Of a stretch of DNA of 64,000 nucleotides, positions 1-8,262 are shown one piece after another (the stretch's first letter is position 1; each line of letters opens with the position of its first letter). The notes beneath the pieces are model-generated. The model saw only the letters and a list, made by a program, of their open reading frames with translations, did not search any database and had not been told where the DNA came from. The translations under genes were made by a program, and so were the position numbers. This DNA is from Chromatiales bacterium (GTDB lineage: Bacteria > Pseudomonadota > Gammaproteobacteria > Steroidobacterales > GCA-2729495). The DNA is taken from NCBI GenBank assembly GCA_016789885.1, contig JAEUPZ010000020.1, positions 1-64,000 of the forward strand, read 5' to 3'.

Positions 1-9
1 GCGCGCTCA

Positions 10-72
10 CCCCTGCGGGGCGGCCTGCGGCCGTCCAAACTCGCTCTGCGAGTTTGTCGAACCGAAGGGTTC
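10..72. repeat. Run of four short perfect hairpins beside tRNA-Ser
   Basis: Four perfect inverted repeats lie almost end to end: CCCC/GGGG (10-13, 17-20, loop TGC), CGGCC/GGCCG (21-25, 29-33, loop TGC), CAAACTCGC/GCGAGTTTG (36-44, 48-56, loop TCT) and GAACC/GGTTC (59-63, 68-72, loop GAAG). No reading frame is credible here. The run may continue beyond the left edge. It could be a structured repeat family, tRNA-downstream processing structures or an element remnant; function unknown. Confidence 0.7.
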
Positions 73-91
73 TGGAATCGCCAGCACTCTG

Positions 92-140
92 CGCCAGATA
101 CGACACGGGGCCCGCAAGGGGCCCCGTGTCGTATCTGGCG
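92..140 (-). terminator. 22-bp perfect hairpin overlapping the tRNA-Ser 3' end
   Basis: Arms 92-113 and 119-140 are perfectly complementary over 22 bp with a 5-base loop. The right arm includes the CCA end and discriminator base of tRNA-Ser (136-140), so in a read-through transcript the tRNA tail would pair with sequence downstream of it. There is no T-tract after the stem, so this is not a classical intrinsic terminator; it may serve 3'-end processing or transcript stabilisation. Confidence 0.6.
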
Positions 141-228
141 GAGAGGGAGGGATTCGAACCCTCGATACAGCTTTTGGCTGTATAACGGTTTAGCAAACCG
201 CCGCCTTCAGCCTCTCGGCCACCTCTCC
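136..228 (-). tRNA. tRNA-Ser (anticodon GCT)
   Basis: The minus strand folds into a class II tRNA: 7-bp acceptor stem GGAGAGG/CCTCTCC, anticodon loop TTGCTAA with anticodon GCT at 192-194 (reads AGC/AGU codons), a long variable arm (ATACAGC/GCTGTAT) and a T arm with TTCGAAT between GAGGG and CCCTC. Discriminator G and CCA (136-138) are encoded. A tRNA-Ser next to csrA is a common gammaproteobacterial arrangement. Confidence 0.95.
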
Positions 229-301
229 TGGTTCGGGTACTGCCTGCGGCAGGGGCGGCGTCGCGGTGCGAGGCCGGCCCGGCAGTGGGGCGCAAGGATA
301 G

Positions 302-352
302 CAGAAGACCACGGGCCCGCAGCGGCCGCGGGTCGCAGCCGCTGCGGGCCCG
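302..352 (-). terminator. csrA terminator
   Basis: A perfect 15-bp GC-rich stem (312-326 with 338-352, 11-base loop) begins 12 bases after the csrA stop codon and is followed on the minus strand by a pyrimidine-rich TCTTCT stretch. It separates csrA from tRNA-Ser. Confidence 0.65.
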
Positions 353-364
353 TCGGTAGCCGGG

Positions 365-601
365 TCAGGCCTTGTGGGCGAGGACGGGCGTGAAGCCGGC
401 CTCGTGGTGGTGCCCGTTCAGGCTGGTGCCGTTCTGCTGTTCCTTGCAGATGCGCTCGTAGATCTCTTCGCGGTGCACGGCCACGTCGCGTGGCGCCTTC
501 ACGCCGAGCCGCACCTGGTTCCCCTTGACGCCGAGCACGGTGACATCGACCTCGCCGCCAATGATGACCGTCTCGCCGATCCGCCTCGTCAGAATGAGCA
601 T
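365..601 (-). CDS. csrA: Carbon storage regulator CsrA, 78 aa
   Basis: Post-transcriptional regulator that binds GGA-containing mRNA leaders as a dimer and changes translation or stability of target messages. The first 55 residues are typical: [15 protein letters not shown] start, [13 protein letters not shown] core and the HREEIYERI helix carrying the conserved RNA-contacting residues L4, R6 and the region around R44. The ATG at 601 is set by an AAGGAG ribosome site at 610-615 with 8 bases of spacing. At 78 residues it is longer than the ~61-65 residue enterobacterial and pseudomonad proteins, with a C-terminal tail containing HHH. It lies between tRNA-Ser and alaS as in relatives, but a VapBC module sits on the alaS side. 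The SD itself carries a GGA, so autoregulation is possible. Confidence 0.95.
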   Translation of the reverse strand: MLILTRRIGETVIIGGEVDVTVLGVKGNQVRLGVKAPRDVAVHREEIYERICKEQQNGTSLNGHHHEAGFTPVLAHKA

Positions 602-1187
602 CGGAAACTCTCCTTGGCCCGGCTGCTTGTTGTTGTGCCTGGCGTTGCCAGGAACCGTGATGCGCAGCTGCAATCCCTGGCTGCGTCGTCGCGGCTGCCA
701 CCCCCCTGAGATGGCCGTTGCGCGGGTAGCCCGTCGTTGTTCTTGGCGAGGCCCCCACCCCCGGCACCGGATACCGGGAGTGGACGGATAATAACCACAG
801 TTCCCGCCGGCACGGAACACTGCAGCGACGGCGGGCACGCGCCGGAAATCCCTGAGAAACCAGATGGTTGGTGGCGTCCGGCCGGCAGCGCCCCTAAACC
901 TCTCTGCTTAATATTTGACCACCCCAGCCGGTGGTAGCAGCCGCCGCGAGCGGACCCAATCGGTGGTAGCGGGACCTCGGGCCGGATACGGCCGACCGTC
1001 CGCGTCCTTCTGGTGGACACAACGCGCGGAAGCCTGCGGAACGGCGTGGACGACCTAGAAGTCTGGACCGGGCTCGGGCGACCAAGGCTGCCGCTCCACG
1101 CCGGCTGCGCACCATGGGGCCGCACACCTGCACTGCGCGGGCCCAGAGTGCCGCCCCGGAATCCGACGAACTGTGCAGATTCCCGCG
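602..1187. other. Non-coding interval between csrA and vapB
   Basis: No reading frame here resembles a known protein. It should hold the csrA leader and promoter: on the minus strand TATTAT at 788-793 is a possible -10 without a convincing -35, and CCTGGC-AAC-GCCAGG could form a small hairpin in the csrA leader. A 10-base direct repeat CGGTGGTAGC occurs at 929-938 and 961-970. Relatives often have lysC in this interval; no lysC fragment was recognised. Confidence 0.4.
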
Positions 1188-1228
1188 TTGACCCCTGCGC
1201 CAAACGAGGCATAGGCTGTGGCCTATGC
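1188..1228 (+). promoter_or_regulatory. vapBC promoter with palindromic operator
   Basis: TTGACC (1188-1193) and TAGGCT (1212-1217) form a -35/-10 pair with an 18-base spacer. The -10 lies inside a perfect inverted repeat GCATAGGC-TGTG-GCCTATGC (1209-1228) that ends 19 bases before the vapB ATG. Antitoxins of the AbrB-fold VapB type usually repress their own operon by binding such palindromes, so this is the likely autoregulatory operator. Confidence 0.65.
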
Positions 1229-1247
1229 TCGGTTGGATACCCGCACC

Positions 1248-1490
1248 ATGAACTCCCCTGACCGCCACGTCCGCCTGTTCCGCAACGGCCGCAACCAGGC
1301 GCTGCGCATCCCCCGGGAGTTCGAGTTGGAGGGGGACGAGGCGATCCTGCGCCGTGAGGGCGACTCGCTGATCATCTCGCCCGTGCGCAAGGGTCGCCTG
1401 CTGGCGGTGCTGGCCGCACTCGAGCCGCTGGACGAGCCGTTCCCGGACGTCGACACCGACCTGCCGCCCGCCGACGACGTGGCGCTCTGA
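1248..1490 (+). CDS. vapB: VapB-type antitoxin (AbrB-fold)
   Basis: 80-residue antitoxin of the VagC/VapB family. The N-terminal half has the SpoVT-AbrB swapped-hairpin signature, RLFRNGRNQALRIPREFEL, that binds the operator DNA. The acidic C-terminal half (EPFPDVDTDLPPADD) should wrap and block the toxin. The ATG at 1248 is preferred over one 30 bases upstream because the upstream extension overlaps the operator and is not conserved in the family. The stop is two bases before the vapC start, so the pair is translationally coupled and antitoxin is made first. Confidence 0.85.
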   Translation: MNSPDRHVRLFRNGRNQALRIPREFELEGDEAILRREGDSLIISPVRKGRLLAVLAALEPLDEPFPDVDTDLPPADDVAL

Positions 1491-1492
1491 CG

Positions 1493-1900
1493 ATGCCGCA
1501 CCGTTACCTGCTCGATACCAACATCGTCTCGGCCCTGATCCGCGATCCGCAGGGAGCTGCCGCGGCCCGTATCGCCGCGGTCGGCGAGGACACGATCTGC
1601 ACCAGCATCGTCGTGGCCGCCGAGCTGCGTTTCGGCGCGGTGAAGTCCGGCTCGCGCGCGCTGAAGCAACGGGTCGACGTCATCCTGTCGGCGCTCGAGG
1701 TCGTGCCCCTCGAACCGCCGGCGGATGAACACTACGGCGAGATCCGCCAGCACCTCGCCCGGCAGGGGACGCCGATCGGCGCCAACGACCTGCTGATCGC
1801 GGCCCACGCGCGGTCGCTGGACCTGGCGCTAGTCACCGCGAACGTCCGCGAGTTCGCCCGCGTGCCCGGCCTGCGCGTCGAGGACTGGCTGGCTGCCTGA
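1493..1900 (+). CDS. vapC: VapC-type PIN-domain ribonuclease toxin
   Basis: 135-residue PIN-domain toxin, predicted to cleave RNA (initiator tRNA or other specific RNAs in studied VapCs) with Mg2+. Acidic active-site residues are visible at D8 (LLDTN), E44 (AAELRFG) and D99 (GANDLLIAAHA); the last strand has the family-typical TANVREFARVPGL. It follows vapB with a 2-base gap and ends 22 bases before the convergent alaS stop codon. The pair is on the strand opposite to csrA and alaS and takes the place many relatives use for lysC, which suggests insertion by transfer. The catalytic set looks intact, so the toxin is probably active. Confidence 0.88.
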   Translation: MPHRYLLDTNIVSALIRDPQGAAAARIAAVGEDTICTSIVVAAELRFGAVKSGSRALKQRVDVILSALEVVPLEPPADEHYGEIRQHLARQGTPIGANDLLIAAHARSLDLALVTANVREFARVPGLRVEDWLAA

Positions 1901-1922
1901 GCCGCCGGCCGCGCACTCCGCT

Positions 1923-4526
1923 TCAGGCGCGCTCGCGCACCCAGTCGGCGACACCGCCCAGCGCACCGTCGAGGGCGGCGATGTCCGGGCCGCCCGCCTG
2001 GGCGAAGTCCGGCCGCCCGCCACCCTTGCCGCCGAGCTTCGCAGCCACGGCATTGACGAGGTCGCCGGCGCGGATGCGGCCCGTGAGGTCCTTGGTGACG
2101 CCGGCGGTGACCAGCGCCTTGCCGGCACCGGCGTCGGCCGAGGCCAGCACGACGACGCCGCTGCCGAGCTTGTCCTTGAGCCGGTCCGTGGTGTCGCGAA
2201 GGGTCTTGGCGTCGAGCCCGTCGTCGAGGCGCGTGACGAGCAGGCGCACGTCGCCGACGGCCTCCACGGTGTCCATGAGATCACGGCCACCAGCACCGGC
2301 GGCGAGCTTCGCCTTGAGCTGCTGCAGCTCGCGCTCTAGGGTGCGGTTGCGCTCGAGCGCCTGGCGGATGCGTGCCTCGACGTCGCCGCGCCCGCCCTTG
2401 ACCAGCGCAGCGAGGCGGTCGACGGTGCGCTCGGTCTCGGCAACGCGGGCGAGTGCACCCGCGCCGGTCACGGCCTCGATGCGCCGGATGCCAGCGGCGA
2501 TACCGGACTCCTGCACGATCTTGAAGAGCCCAATGTCGCCGGCCCGCTGCACGTGGGTGCCGCCGCAGAGCTCCGTGGAGAAATCACCGATGGTGAGCAC
2601 GCGCACACGGTCGCCGTACTTCTCGCCGAAGAGCGCCATGGCACCGGCGGCCACGGCGTCGTCGTAGGCCATGACGCGGGTCTCGGCGGCGGCGTTGCGC
2701 CGGATCTCGGCGTTGACGAGGTCCTCGATGGCGGCGAGCTGCTCCGGGCCAATCGCCTCGTAGTGCGAGAAGTCGAAGCGCAGCTTGTCGGGCGCCACCA
2801 GCGAACCCTTCTGCGCCACGTGCCGGCCGAGCACCTGGCGGAGCGCCGCGTGCAGCAGGTGCGTGGCCGAGTGGTTCAGCCGCGTGGCGTCGCGCAGGCC
2901 GGCGTCCACCGCAGCCGACAGCGGCAGGCCGGCCGTCAGCGTGCCGGCCTCGAGCCGGCCGACGTGCACGCAGGCTTCGCCGGCCTTCTGGGTGTCGGTG
3001 ACGACGAAGCGCACGCCGTGGCCGGTGAGCTCGCCCTGGTCACCGACCTGGCCGCCGCTCTCGGCGTAGAAGGGCGTGCTGTCGAGCACGACGGCGCCGC
3101 TCTCGCCGGCCACGAGCCTGTCGACGGGCTTGCCGTCCTTCAGGAGCAGCGTGACGTGGCCGGTGCCCGTCAGGCCGTCGTAGCCGGTGAAGGCCGTGCG
3201 GGCATCGAGCCGCTGGCCGCCGTCGTAGGCGACGTTGAACTTCTGCGCAGCCCGGGCGCGCTCGCGCTGGGCCTCCATGGCGGCCTCGAAGCCGTCGCGG
3301 TCGACGGCGATGCCCCGGGCACGCGCGACGTCGGCCGTGAGATCCACGGGGAAGCCATAGGTGTCGTACAGGCGGAAGACGAGGTCGCCCGGCAGCTCGC
3401 GGCCGCCGCCGGCCATGGCGTCCTCGAGGATGCGCATGCCCTGGGACAGCGTCTCGGCGAAGCGCTCTTCCTCGTTCTTCAGCACGCGCTCGACGTGGTC
3501 GCGGGCCGCGGGCAGCTCCGGGTAGGCCTTGCCCATCTCGTTGGCCAGCGGCCCGACCAGCCGGTGGAAGAACGGCTGCTGAACGCCGAGCTCGTGGCCG
3601 TGGCGCAGCGCCCGGCGGATGATGCGGCGGAGCACGTAGCCCCGCCCCTCGTTGCCCGGCAGTACGCCGTCGGCGATGAGGAAGGCCGAGGCCCGGATGT
3701 GGTCGGCGATGACCCGCAGCGAGCTCGACTGGCGGTCCTTCGTGCCCGTGACCTCGGCCGCCGCCGCGATGAGCGCGCGGAACAGGTCGATGTCGTAGTT
3801 GCTGTGCACGCCCTGCATGACGGCGGCGATGCGCTCGAGGCCCATGCCGGTGTCGACCGAGGGCTTCGGCAGCCTGGTCAGCGTGCCGTCGGCGGCGCGC
3901 TCGTACTGCATGAAGACCAGGTTCCAGATCTCGACATAGCGGTCGCCGTCCTCGTCGGGCGAGCCCGGCGGGCCGCCCGGGATCGAGGGTCCGTGGTCGT
4001 AGAAGATCTCGGTGCAGGGACCGCAGGGGCCCGTGTCACCCATGGCCCAGAAGTTCGACTTCTCGTCGAGGCGGCTGAAGCGGTCCGGGTCGATGCCGAC
4101 GCCCTTGAGCCACAGGTCGGCGGCCTCGTCGTCCTCGCGGTAGACGGTGACCCAGAGCCGCTCCGGCGGAATGCGCAGGGTGCCGGTGATGAACTCCCAG
4201 GCGTAGCGGATGGCGTCCTGCTTGAAGTAGTCGCCGAAGCTGAAGTTGCCGAGCATCTCGAAGAACGTGTGGTGCCGCGCCGTGTAGCCCACGTTCTCGA
4301 GGTCGTTGTGCTTGCCACCGGCCCGCACGCAGCGCTGCACGCTGGCGGCGCGGCTGTAGCTGCGCGGGTCCTTGCCGAGGAACACGTCCTTGAACTGCAC
4401 CATGCCGGCGTTGGTGAAGAGCAGCGTCGGGTCGTTGCCCGGCACGAGCGGCGAGCTCGCGACGACGCGGTGGCCGTGGCCGGCGAAGTAGTCGAGGAAT
4501 TGCTGGCGCAGTTCGGCGGTGTTCAT
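1923..4526 (-). CDS. alaS: Alanyl-tRNA synthetase
   Basis: Charges tRNA-Ala with alanine and clears mischarged Ser/Gly through its editing domain. The 867 residues compare with 875 in E. coli. The N-terminal class II aminoacylation domain starts [14 protein letters not shown] and includes [18 protein letters not shown] and the motif-2 region [17 protein letters not shown]. The editing domain zinc ligands are H552/H556 (HSATH) and C654/H658 (CGGTH). A coiled-coil/C-Ala region closes the protein. No strong SD precedes the ATG, which matches the family N-terminus. It lies downstream of recA-recX, the usual order, and has its own -10 box 33 bases upstream. Confidence 0.98.
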   Translation of the reverse strand: MNTAELRQQFLDYFAGHGHRVVASSPLVPGNDPTLLFTNAGMVQFKDVFLGKDPRSYSRAASVQRCVRAGGKHNDLENVGYTARHHTFFEMLGNFSFGDYFKQDAIRYAWEFITGTLRIPPERLWVTVYREDDEAADLWLKGVGIDPDRFSRLDEKSNFWAMGDTGPCGPCTEIFYDHGPSIPGGPPGSPDEDGDRYVEIWNLVFMQYERAADGTLTRLPKPSVDTGMGLERIAAVMQGVHSNYDIDLFRALIAAAAEVTGTKDRQSSSLRVIADHIRASAFLIADGVLPGNEGRGYVLRRIIRRALRHGHELGVQQPFFHRLVGPLANEMGKAYPELPAARDHVERVLKNEEERFAETLSQGMRILEDAMAGGGRELPGDLVFRLYDTYGFPVDLTADVARARGIAVDRDGFEAAMEAQRERARAAQKFNVAYDGGQRLDARTAFTGYDGLTGTGHVTLLLKDGKPVDRLVAGESGAVVLDSTPFYAESGGQVGDQGELTGHGVRFVVTDTQKAGEACVHVGRLEAGTLTAGLPLSAAVDAGLRDATRLNHSATHLLHAALRQVLGRHVAQKGSLVAPDKLRFDFSHYEAIGPEQLAAIEDLVNAEIRRNAAAETRVMAYDDAVAAGAMALFGEKYGDRVRVLTIGDFSTELCGGTHVQRAGDIGLFKIVQESGIAAGIRRIEAVTGAGALARVAETERTVDRLAALVKGGRGDVEARIRQALERNRTLERELQQLKAKLAAGAGGRDLMDTVEAVGDVRLLVTRLDDGLDAKTLRDTTDRLKDKLGSGVVVLASADAGAGKALVTAGVTKDLTGRIRAGDLVNAVAAKLGGKGGGRPDFAQAGGPDIAALDGALGGVADWVRERA

Positions 4527-4559
4527 GCGGGTGCGGCGGTGGCCCGGGAAAAGGCCGGC

Positions 4560-4565
4560 AGTTTA
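4560..4565 (-). promoter_or_regulatory. Candidate alaS -10 box TAAACT
   Basis: TAAACT on the minus strand 33 bases upstream of the alaS ATG. The same hexamer precedes fmdB (18462-18467) and aspS (17961-17966). No consensus -35 is visible. Confidence 0.4.
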
Positions 4566-4742
4566 CCGGAGCGGCCCCGGCCCGGCGCGGACCGCGCGCA
4601 CGCCCGGGGCAGGCAGCTCACGGGACGGGAGTCCGCGGGCGGGGCGCCACAGAGCCCGGGGCCGCGGGTCGGGCGTCGGTGACAGCGACCGTGCGGCCCT
4701 GGCCGGATCGACCCACCGCCGCCGTCCGGAGGCAACGCCGGA

Positions 4743-5303
4743 TCAGGAATCGTCGGGGAAGGTGTCGGGTTCGTCGTCGCCGGCACCCGGCAGGCCGGAG
4801 TATCCGCCCGCGTCGTCCAACGGGTCGTGCGGCCCGGCAGGGGTACCCGCCCCGCCTGCAGCCCGGCGGGCATCCTCGGCGCTGAATCCCCGGTACTGCA
4901 GGAACCGCAGCCGCTTCGCCCGGTCGGCGAAGTCCCGGGGCCCGGCGGCACCGAACCGGCGCTGGCAGACGTCCCGGGCCAAGGCGGCGAAGTCGATGCC
5001 GGCCGCCTGCAGAGCCTGGCTGACCTCGTCCCGGCTGATGCCCTGGCGTTCGAGTTCCGTGCGGATGCGCACTGGGCCGTGGCCCCGGCGGGCGTGGCTC
5101 GCGATGAAGGACTCGAGGTAGCGGGCCGCCGACAGGAGGCCCTCGCGCTCGAGGGCGTCGAGGGCGGCATCGACCTCGTCGGCGGGATGGCCACGGCCGA
5201 GGAGCTTGGTGCGGAGCTCGCGCGGCGAGTGCTCCCGCCGCGCGAGCAGGTCCATGGCCGCCCGCCGCGCCGTCCGCCGGCCCCTGGCCGGAGCGTCGGT
5301 CAT
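4743..5303 (-). CDS. recX: RecX, modulator of RecA
   Basis: RecX binds the RecA filament groove and limits its extension and its co-protease activity. The 186-residue protein has the three-helix repeat architecture: [43 protein letters not shown] and [17 protein letters not shown] are the recognisable helices. A Gly/Asp/Pro-rich C-terminal tail of about 35 residues is extra compared with typical 150-160 aa RecX proteins. It starts 22 bases after the recA stop codon, consistent with co-transcription from the recA promoter. Confidence 0.92.
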   Translation of the reverse strand: MTDAPARGRRTARRAAMDLLARREHSPRELRTKLLGRGHPADEVDAALDALEREGLLSAARYLESFIASHARRGHGPVRIRTELERQGISRDEVSQALQAAGIDFAALARDVCQRRFGAAGPRDFADRAKRLRFLQYRGFSAEDARRAAGGAGTPAGPHDPLDDAGGYSGLPGAGDDEPDTFPDDS

Positions 5304-5325
5304 CGGCGGGCGGGCCGCGGCGGGC

Positions 5326-6378
5326 TCAGGCCTCGTCGCTGACCGGCTCGACGTCGGCCACCGGCGCGGCGAGCGCGTCGGGCTTGGTCATGAGGATGGC
5401 GCGGAGCTTGCCCTCGATCTCCCGGGCGATCTCGGGGTTCTGCACGAGGAAGTCCCGGGCGTTGTCGCGGCCCTGGCCGACCCGGTCGCCGTTGTAGCTG
5501 TACCAGGCGCCCGACTTGGCGATGATGTTGTGCTTGATGCCGAGGTCGATGATCTCGCCCTCGCGGGAAATGCCCTTGTCATAGAGGATCTCGAACTCGG
5601 CCACGCGGAACGGCGGGGCGACCTTGTTCTTGACGACCTTGACGCGGGTCTGGTTGCCGATGACCTCTTCACCGCGCTTGATCGAGCCGATGCGGCGGAT
5701 GTCGAGGCGCACCGACGAGTAGAACTTGAGCGCGTTGCCGCCGGTCGTGGTCTCGGGGTTGCCGAACATGACGCCGATCTTCATGCGGATCTGGTTAATG
5801 AAGATGACGACGGTGTTCGAGCGCTTGATGTTGCCGGTGAGCTTGCGCAGGGCCTGGGACATGAGCCGCGCCTGCAGGCCCACGTGGGAGTCGCCCATCT
5901 CGCCCTCGATCTCGGCCTTGGGCGTGAGCGCCGCCACCGAGTCGACGACGACGATGTCGACGGCCCCCGAGCGCACCAGCAGGTCGGTGATCTCGAGCGC
6001 CTGCTCGCCGGTGTCGGGCTGGGAGACCAGCAGGTCGTCGACCTTGACGCCGAGCTTCTCGGCGTACTGCGGGTCGAGGGCGTGCTCGGCGTCGACGAAG
6101 GCGGCCGTGCCACCCTTGCGCTGGCACTCGGCGATGACCTGCAGCGTGAGCGTGGTCTTGCCCGAGGACTCGGGCCCGAAGATCTCGATGATGCGGCCGC
6201 GCGGCAGCCCACCGACCCCCAGCGCCATGTCGAGCATCAGCGAGCCCGTGGAGATGACCTCGATGTCCTTGGTGGGACCGGCGTCGCCGAGGCGCATGAC
6301 GGAGCCCTTGCCGAACTGCCGTTCGATCTGGCCGAGCGCGGCAGCCAGTGCTTTTTTGCGGTTGTCGTCCATGGCCAT
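5326..6378 (-). CDS. recA: RecA recombinase
   Basis: DNA-dependent ATPase that forms filaments on single-stranded DNA, catalyses strand exchange and triggers LexA self-cleavage. 350 residues (353 in E. coli). Walker A GPESSGKT is at 68-75, followed by the Walker B region ([12 protein letters not shown]) and the L2 loop ([15 protein letters not shown]). The C-terminal tail is short and acidic. The ATG at 6378 is chosen from three closely spaced ATGs: [19 protein letters not shown] aligns with E. coli [19 protein letters not shown] and GGAG lies 6 bases upstream. No canonical CTGT-N8-ACAG LexA box was found upstream; a different palindrome is present. Confidence 0.98.
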   Translation of the reverse strand: MAMDDNRKKALAAALGQIERQFGKGSVMRLGDAGPTKDIEVISTGSLMLDMALGVGGLPRGRIIEIFGPESSGKTTLTLQVIAECQRKGGTAAFVDAEHALDPQYAEKLGVKVDDLLVSQPDTGEQALEITDLLVRSGAVDIVVVDSVAALTPKAEIEGEMGDSHVGLQARLMSQALRKLTGNIKRSNTVVIFINQIRMKIGVMFGNPETTTGGNALKFYSSVRLDIRRIGSIKRGEEVIGNQTRVKVVKNKVAPPFRVAEFEILYDKGISREGEIIDLGIKHNIIAKSGAWYSYNGDRVGQGRDNARDFLVQNPEIAREIEGKLRAILMTKPDALAAPVADVEPVSDEA

Positions 6379-6454
6379 CTGCATCTCCGGATCCCGCGCG
6401 GGGATCGTGGGCTTGGGGTTTCGGAAGGCGCCGCCGGACGGCGGCATGGGCGGG

Positions 6455-6506
6455 ATTATTCCATAGTTGCCCGGGGGCGACAGGCCGCGAAACCGGGCAT
6501 TTCGCG
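6455..6506 (-). promoter_or_regulatory. recA upstream region with palindrome
   Basis: A perfect inverted repeat CGCGAAA-N7-TTTCGCG occupies 6486-6506, just upstream of AT-rich -10-like hexamers on the minus strand (TATGGA at 6460-6465, AATAAT at 6455-6460). It is positioned where an SOS operator would sit but does not match the enterobacterial LexA box. Regulatory role is inferred from position only. Confidence 0.35.
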
Positions 6507-6622
6507 AGGATTCCCGGCCGTGGCCGGAGGCGGAATTGCTGGCGCCGACAGGCACTCCGGAACCGCCGCCGAGGGCCTGCCAACGATTGCCCACGGCACG
6601 ACGGGCACTTGCCCGCGGCTTC

Positions 6623-7162
6623 TCAGGCGCTATCGAGCCGGGCCACGAGCCCGGCCAGCGCGATGGCCACCGACTGGCGGCGGATGGCCTCGCGCGAGCC
6701 GTGCAGCTGCCACCGCACCGCGGCCGGGGCGACGGTCTCCGGGCCGTCCCAGGCGAACCAGACGGTGCCCACGGGCTTGGCCGGCGAGCCGCCCCCGGGC
6801 CCGGCTATACCAGTGATGGCGACCGTCAGCCCGGCTCCCGTCAGGCGGCGCAGGCCGGACGCCATCTGGCGGGCGACGGGCTCGCTCACGGCGCCTTCGG
6901 CCGCCAGCACGCCGGGGTCCACGCCCAGCAGGCGCACCTTGGCCTCGTTGCTGTAGGTGACGAGGCCGTAGCCGAACCAGGCCGAGCTGCCGGGCCGGTC
7001 CGTCAGGCAGCGGGCCACCCAGCCCCCGGTGCAGGACTCGGCCGTGGCCGCCGTCAGGCGTCGCGCCTCGAGGCCGGTGGCGAGGCGCGCCACGAGTTCC
7101 GCCAGTTCATGGTCGCCGGCAGCCGGGACAGGCCCGGTGCGGATCTCAGCGTCCGAGGGCAT
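6623..7162 (-). CDS. pncC: CinA C-terminal-type nicotinamide-nucleotide amidase
   Basis: 179-residue stand-alone CinA C-terminal (PncC) domain, which deamidates nicotinamide mononucleotide to nicotinate mononucleotide and so recycles pyridine nucleotides. The family signature [11 protein letters not shown] near residue 41 contains the catalytic serine; [26 protein letters not shown] and [20 protein letters not shown] are typical conserved stretches. The start at 7162 overlaps the end of the upstream glycosyltransferase gene by 17 bases. It precedes recA, as cinA does in many gammaproteobacteria. Confidence 0.9.
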   Translation of the reverse strand: MPSDAEIRTGPVPAAGDHELAELVARLATGLEARRLTAATAESCTGGWVARCLTDRPGSSAWFGYGLVTYSNEAKVRLLGVDPGVLAAEGAVSEPVARQMASGLRRLTGAGLTVAITGIAGPGGGSPAKPVGTVWFAWDGPETVAPAAVRWQLHGSREAIRRQSVAIALAGLVARLDSA

Positions 7163-8222
7163 CGACGTACACCTCCGCATAGGCGGCCGCCATGGCCGCC
7201 GGCGTGAATTCTGCCGCGATCCGGGCGTGCCCCGCGGCACCCAGGGACCGCCGGCGTGCCGGGTCGGCCAGCAGGCCCGCCACCGCGTCCCCCAGGGCGA
7301 CGCTATCACCGGGCGGCACCAGGATCCCCGTCCCGCCGTCCGCCACGGCCTCGGCAATCCCGCCGCTGCGGAATCCCACCACCGGCACGCCCGCCGCCTG
7401 GGCCTCGAGCAGCGTCAGGCCCAGTCCCTCGGCCAGCGCCGGGTGCACCAGCACGTCGATGTGGCCGAGGAATTCCCCAAGGTCCGGCCGGAAGCCCGCG
7501 AAATGCACGCCACCGGAGGTCCCCGCGCGCGCCACGAGCGCCCCCTCGAGGGGGCCGGTGCCGAACACCAGCAGCCGTGCCGCGGGGAACCGCGCGCGGA
7601 TCGCCGGCCAGGCCGCCAGCAGCAAGTCGTGCCCCTTGCGCGGGATCAGCTGGGCGACGACGGCGATGACCGGCTGGCCGGGCTGCAGGCCGAACTCGCT
7701 GCGGAACCGGTCCGGGGACCAGGCGGGCACGCAATCGGCAGCCGACACGGCGCTGCGGATCACGCGGACGCGTTCCGGCGGCACGCCCTCGGCCACGAGC
7801 TGCGCGCGGACCGCCGACGACACCGCAACGATCTGCCGGTAGGCCCGGTACTTCAGGGTGCCGAGCACGGGCGTGTCGGGGTTGTCGACGCGGCGGGTCA
7901 GTACCGCCGGCACGCCGGCGATGGCCGCGGCGATGCCGCCGAAGAAATCAGCGCCCCGGCGGCTGTGGGCATGGAGCAGGTCGAAGCGGCGCTGGCGCAG
8001 GAGGCCGCCGAGGAACCCCAGCGCTGCCACGTCGAGGTCGCCACCCAGCGGATGGGTCGCGACGGCGAGCCCCCGGGCGCGGGCCGCGGCGGCAATGGCA
8101 CTGCCGTCGGGGCACGCGAGCAGGCCACCGATGCCCCGGGCCGCGAGCGCCGTCATCAGTTCGAGCACCTGTCGCGCACCGCCGTAGAGGTGGCGGCCCG
8201 CTTCGACGTGGAGGACGTGCAC
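7146..8222 (-). CDS. Glycosyltransferase family 4 protein
   Basis: 358-residue GT-B fold retaining glycosyltransferase that would move a sugar from an activated donor to an envelope acceptor; the acceptor cannot be read from sequence. The N-terminal acceptor domain begins MHVLHVEAGRHLYGGARQVLEL with the Gly-rich loop. The C-terminal donor domain has VVAQLIPRKGHDLLLAAWP, the EX7E-type EGLGLTLLEAQAAGVPVV and a G-rich VPPGDSVALGDAV end. The start is GTG at 8222, only 6 bases after a TAGAAT -10 on the same strand, so the message may be leaderless. It is divergent from mutS, and its 3' end overlaps pncC. Related proteins often act in lipopolysaccharide core synthesis. Confidence 0.85.
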   Translation of the reverse strand: MHVLHVEAGRHLYGGARQVLELMTALAARGIGGLLACPDGSAIAAAARARGLAVATHPLGGDLDVAALGFLGGLLRQRRFDLLHAHSRRGADFFGGIAAAIAGVPAVLTRRVDNPDTPVLGTLKYRAYRQIVAVSSAVRAQLVAEGVPPERVRVIRSAVSAADCVPAWSPDRFRSEFGLQPGQPVIAVVAQLIPRKGHDLLLAAWPAIRARFPAARLLVFGTGPLEGALVARAGTSGGVHFAGFRPDLGEFLGHIDVLVHPALAEGLGLTLLEAQAAGVPVVGFRSGGIAEAVADGGTGILVPPGDSVALGDAVAGLLADPARRRSLGAAGHARIAAEFTPAAMAAAYAEVYVDALGR

Positions 8223-8227
8223 GGGGG

Positions 8228-8256
8228 GATTCTAGCGTCCCACAGCCGCTAGAATC
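8228..8256. promoter_or_regulatory. Mirrored divergent promoters inside a 10-bp inverted repeat
   Basis: GATTCTAGCG (8228-8237) and CGCTAGAATC (8247-8256) are perfect inverted copies separated by 9 bases. Each contains a TAGAAT -10 hexamer, one for the glycosyltransferase (8229-8234, minus) and one for mutS (8250-8255, plus). The -35 position of each promoter would fall on the -10 of the other. Expected start sites coincide with, or lie within a base or two of, the GTG start codons on both sides. Confidence 0.6.
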
Positions 8257-8262
8257 GCCGCC

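Noticed and set aside
1..140. CRISPR array
   Set aside because: The hairpins are different sequences without repeated units or spacers; no cas genes are present.
589..1212. Frames in the csrA-vapB interval
   Set aside because: They overlap csrA in another frame or lack any family resemblance and ribosome site; Arg/Pro/Ser/Gly-rich noise.
2553..4682. Long open frame on the plus strand opposite alaS (about 700 codons)
   Set aside because: It is the antisense of a gene identified with certainty, has the Val/Leu/Asp/Arg/Gly composition typical of reverse-complement frames in high-GC DNA, and shows no family motif.
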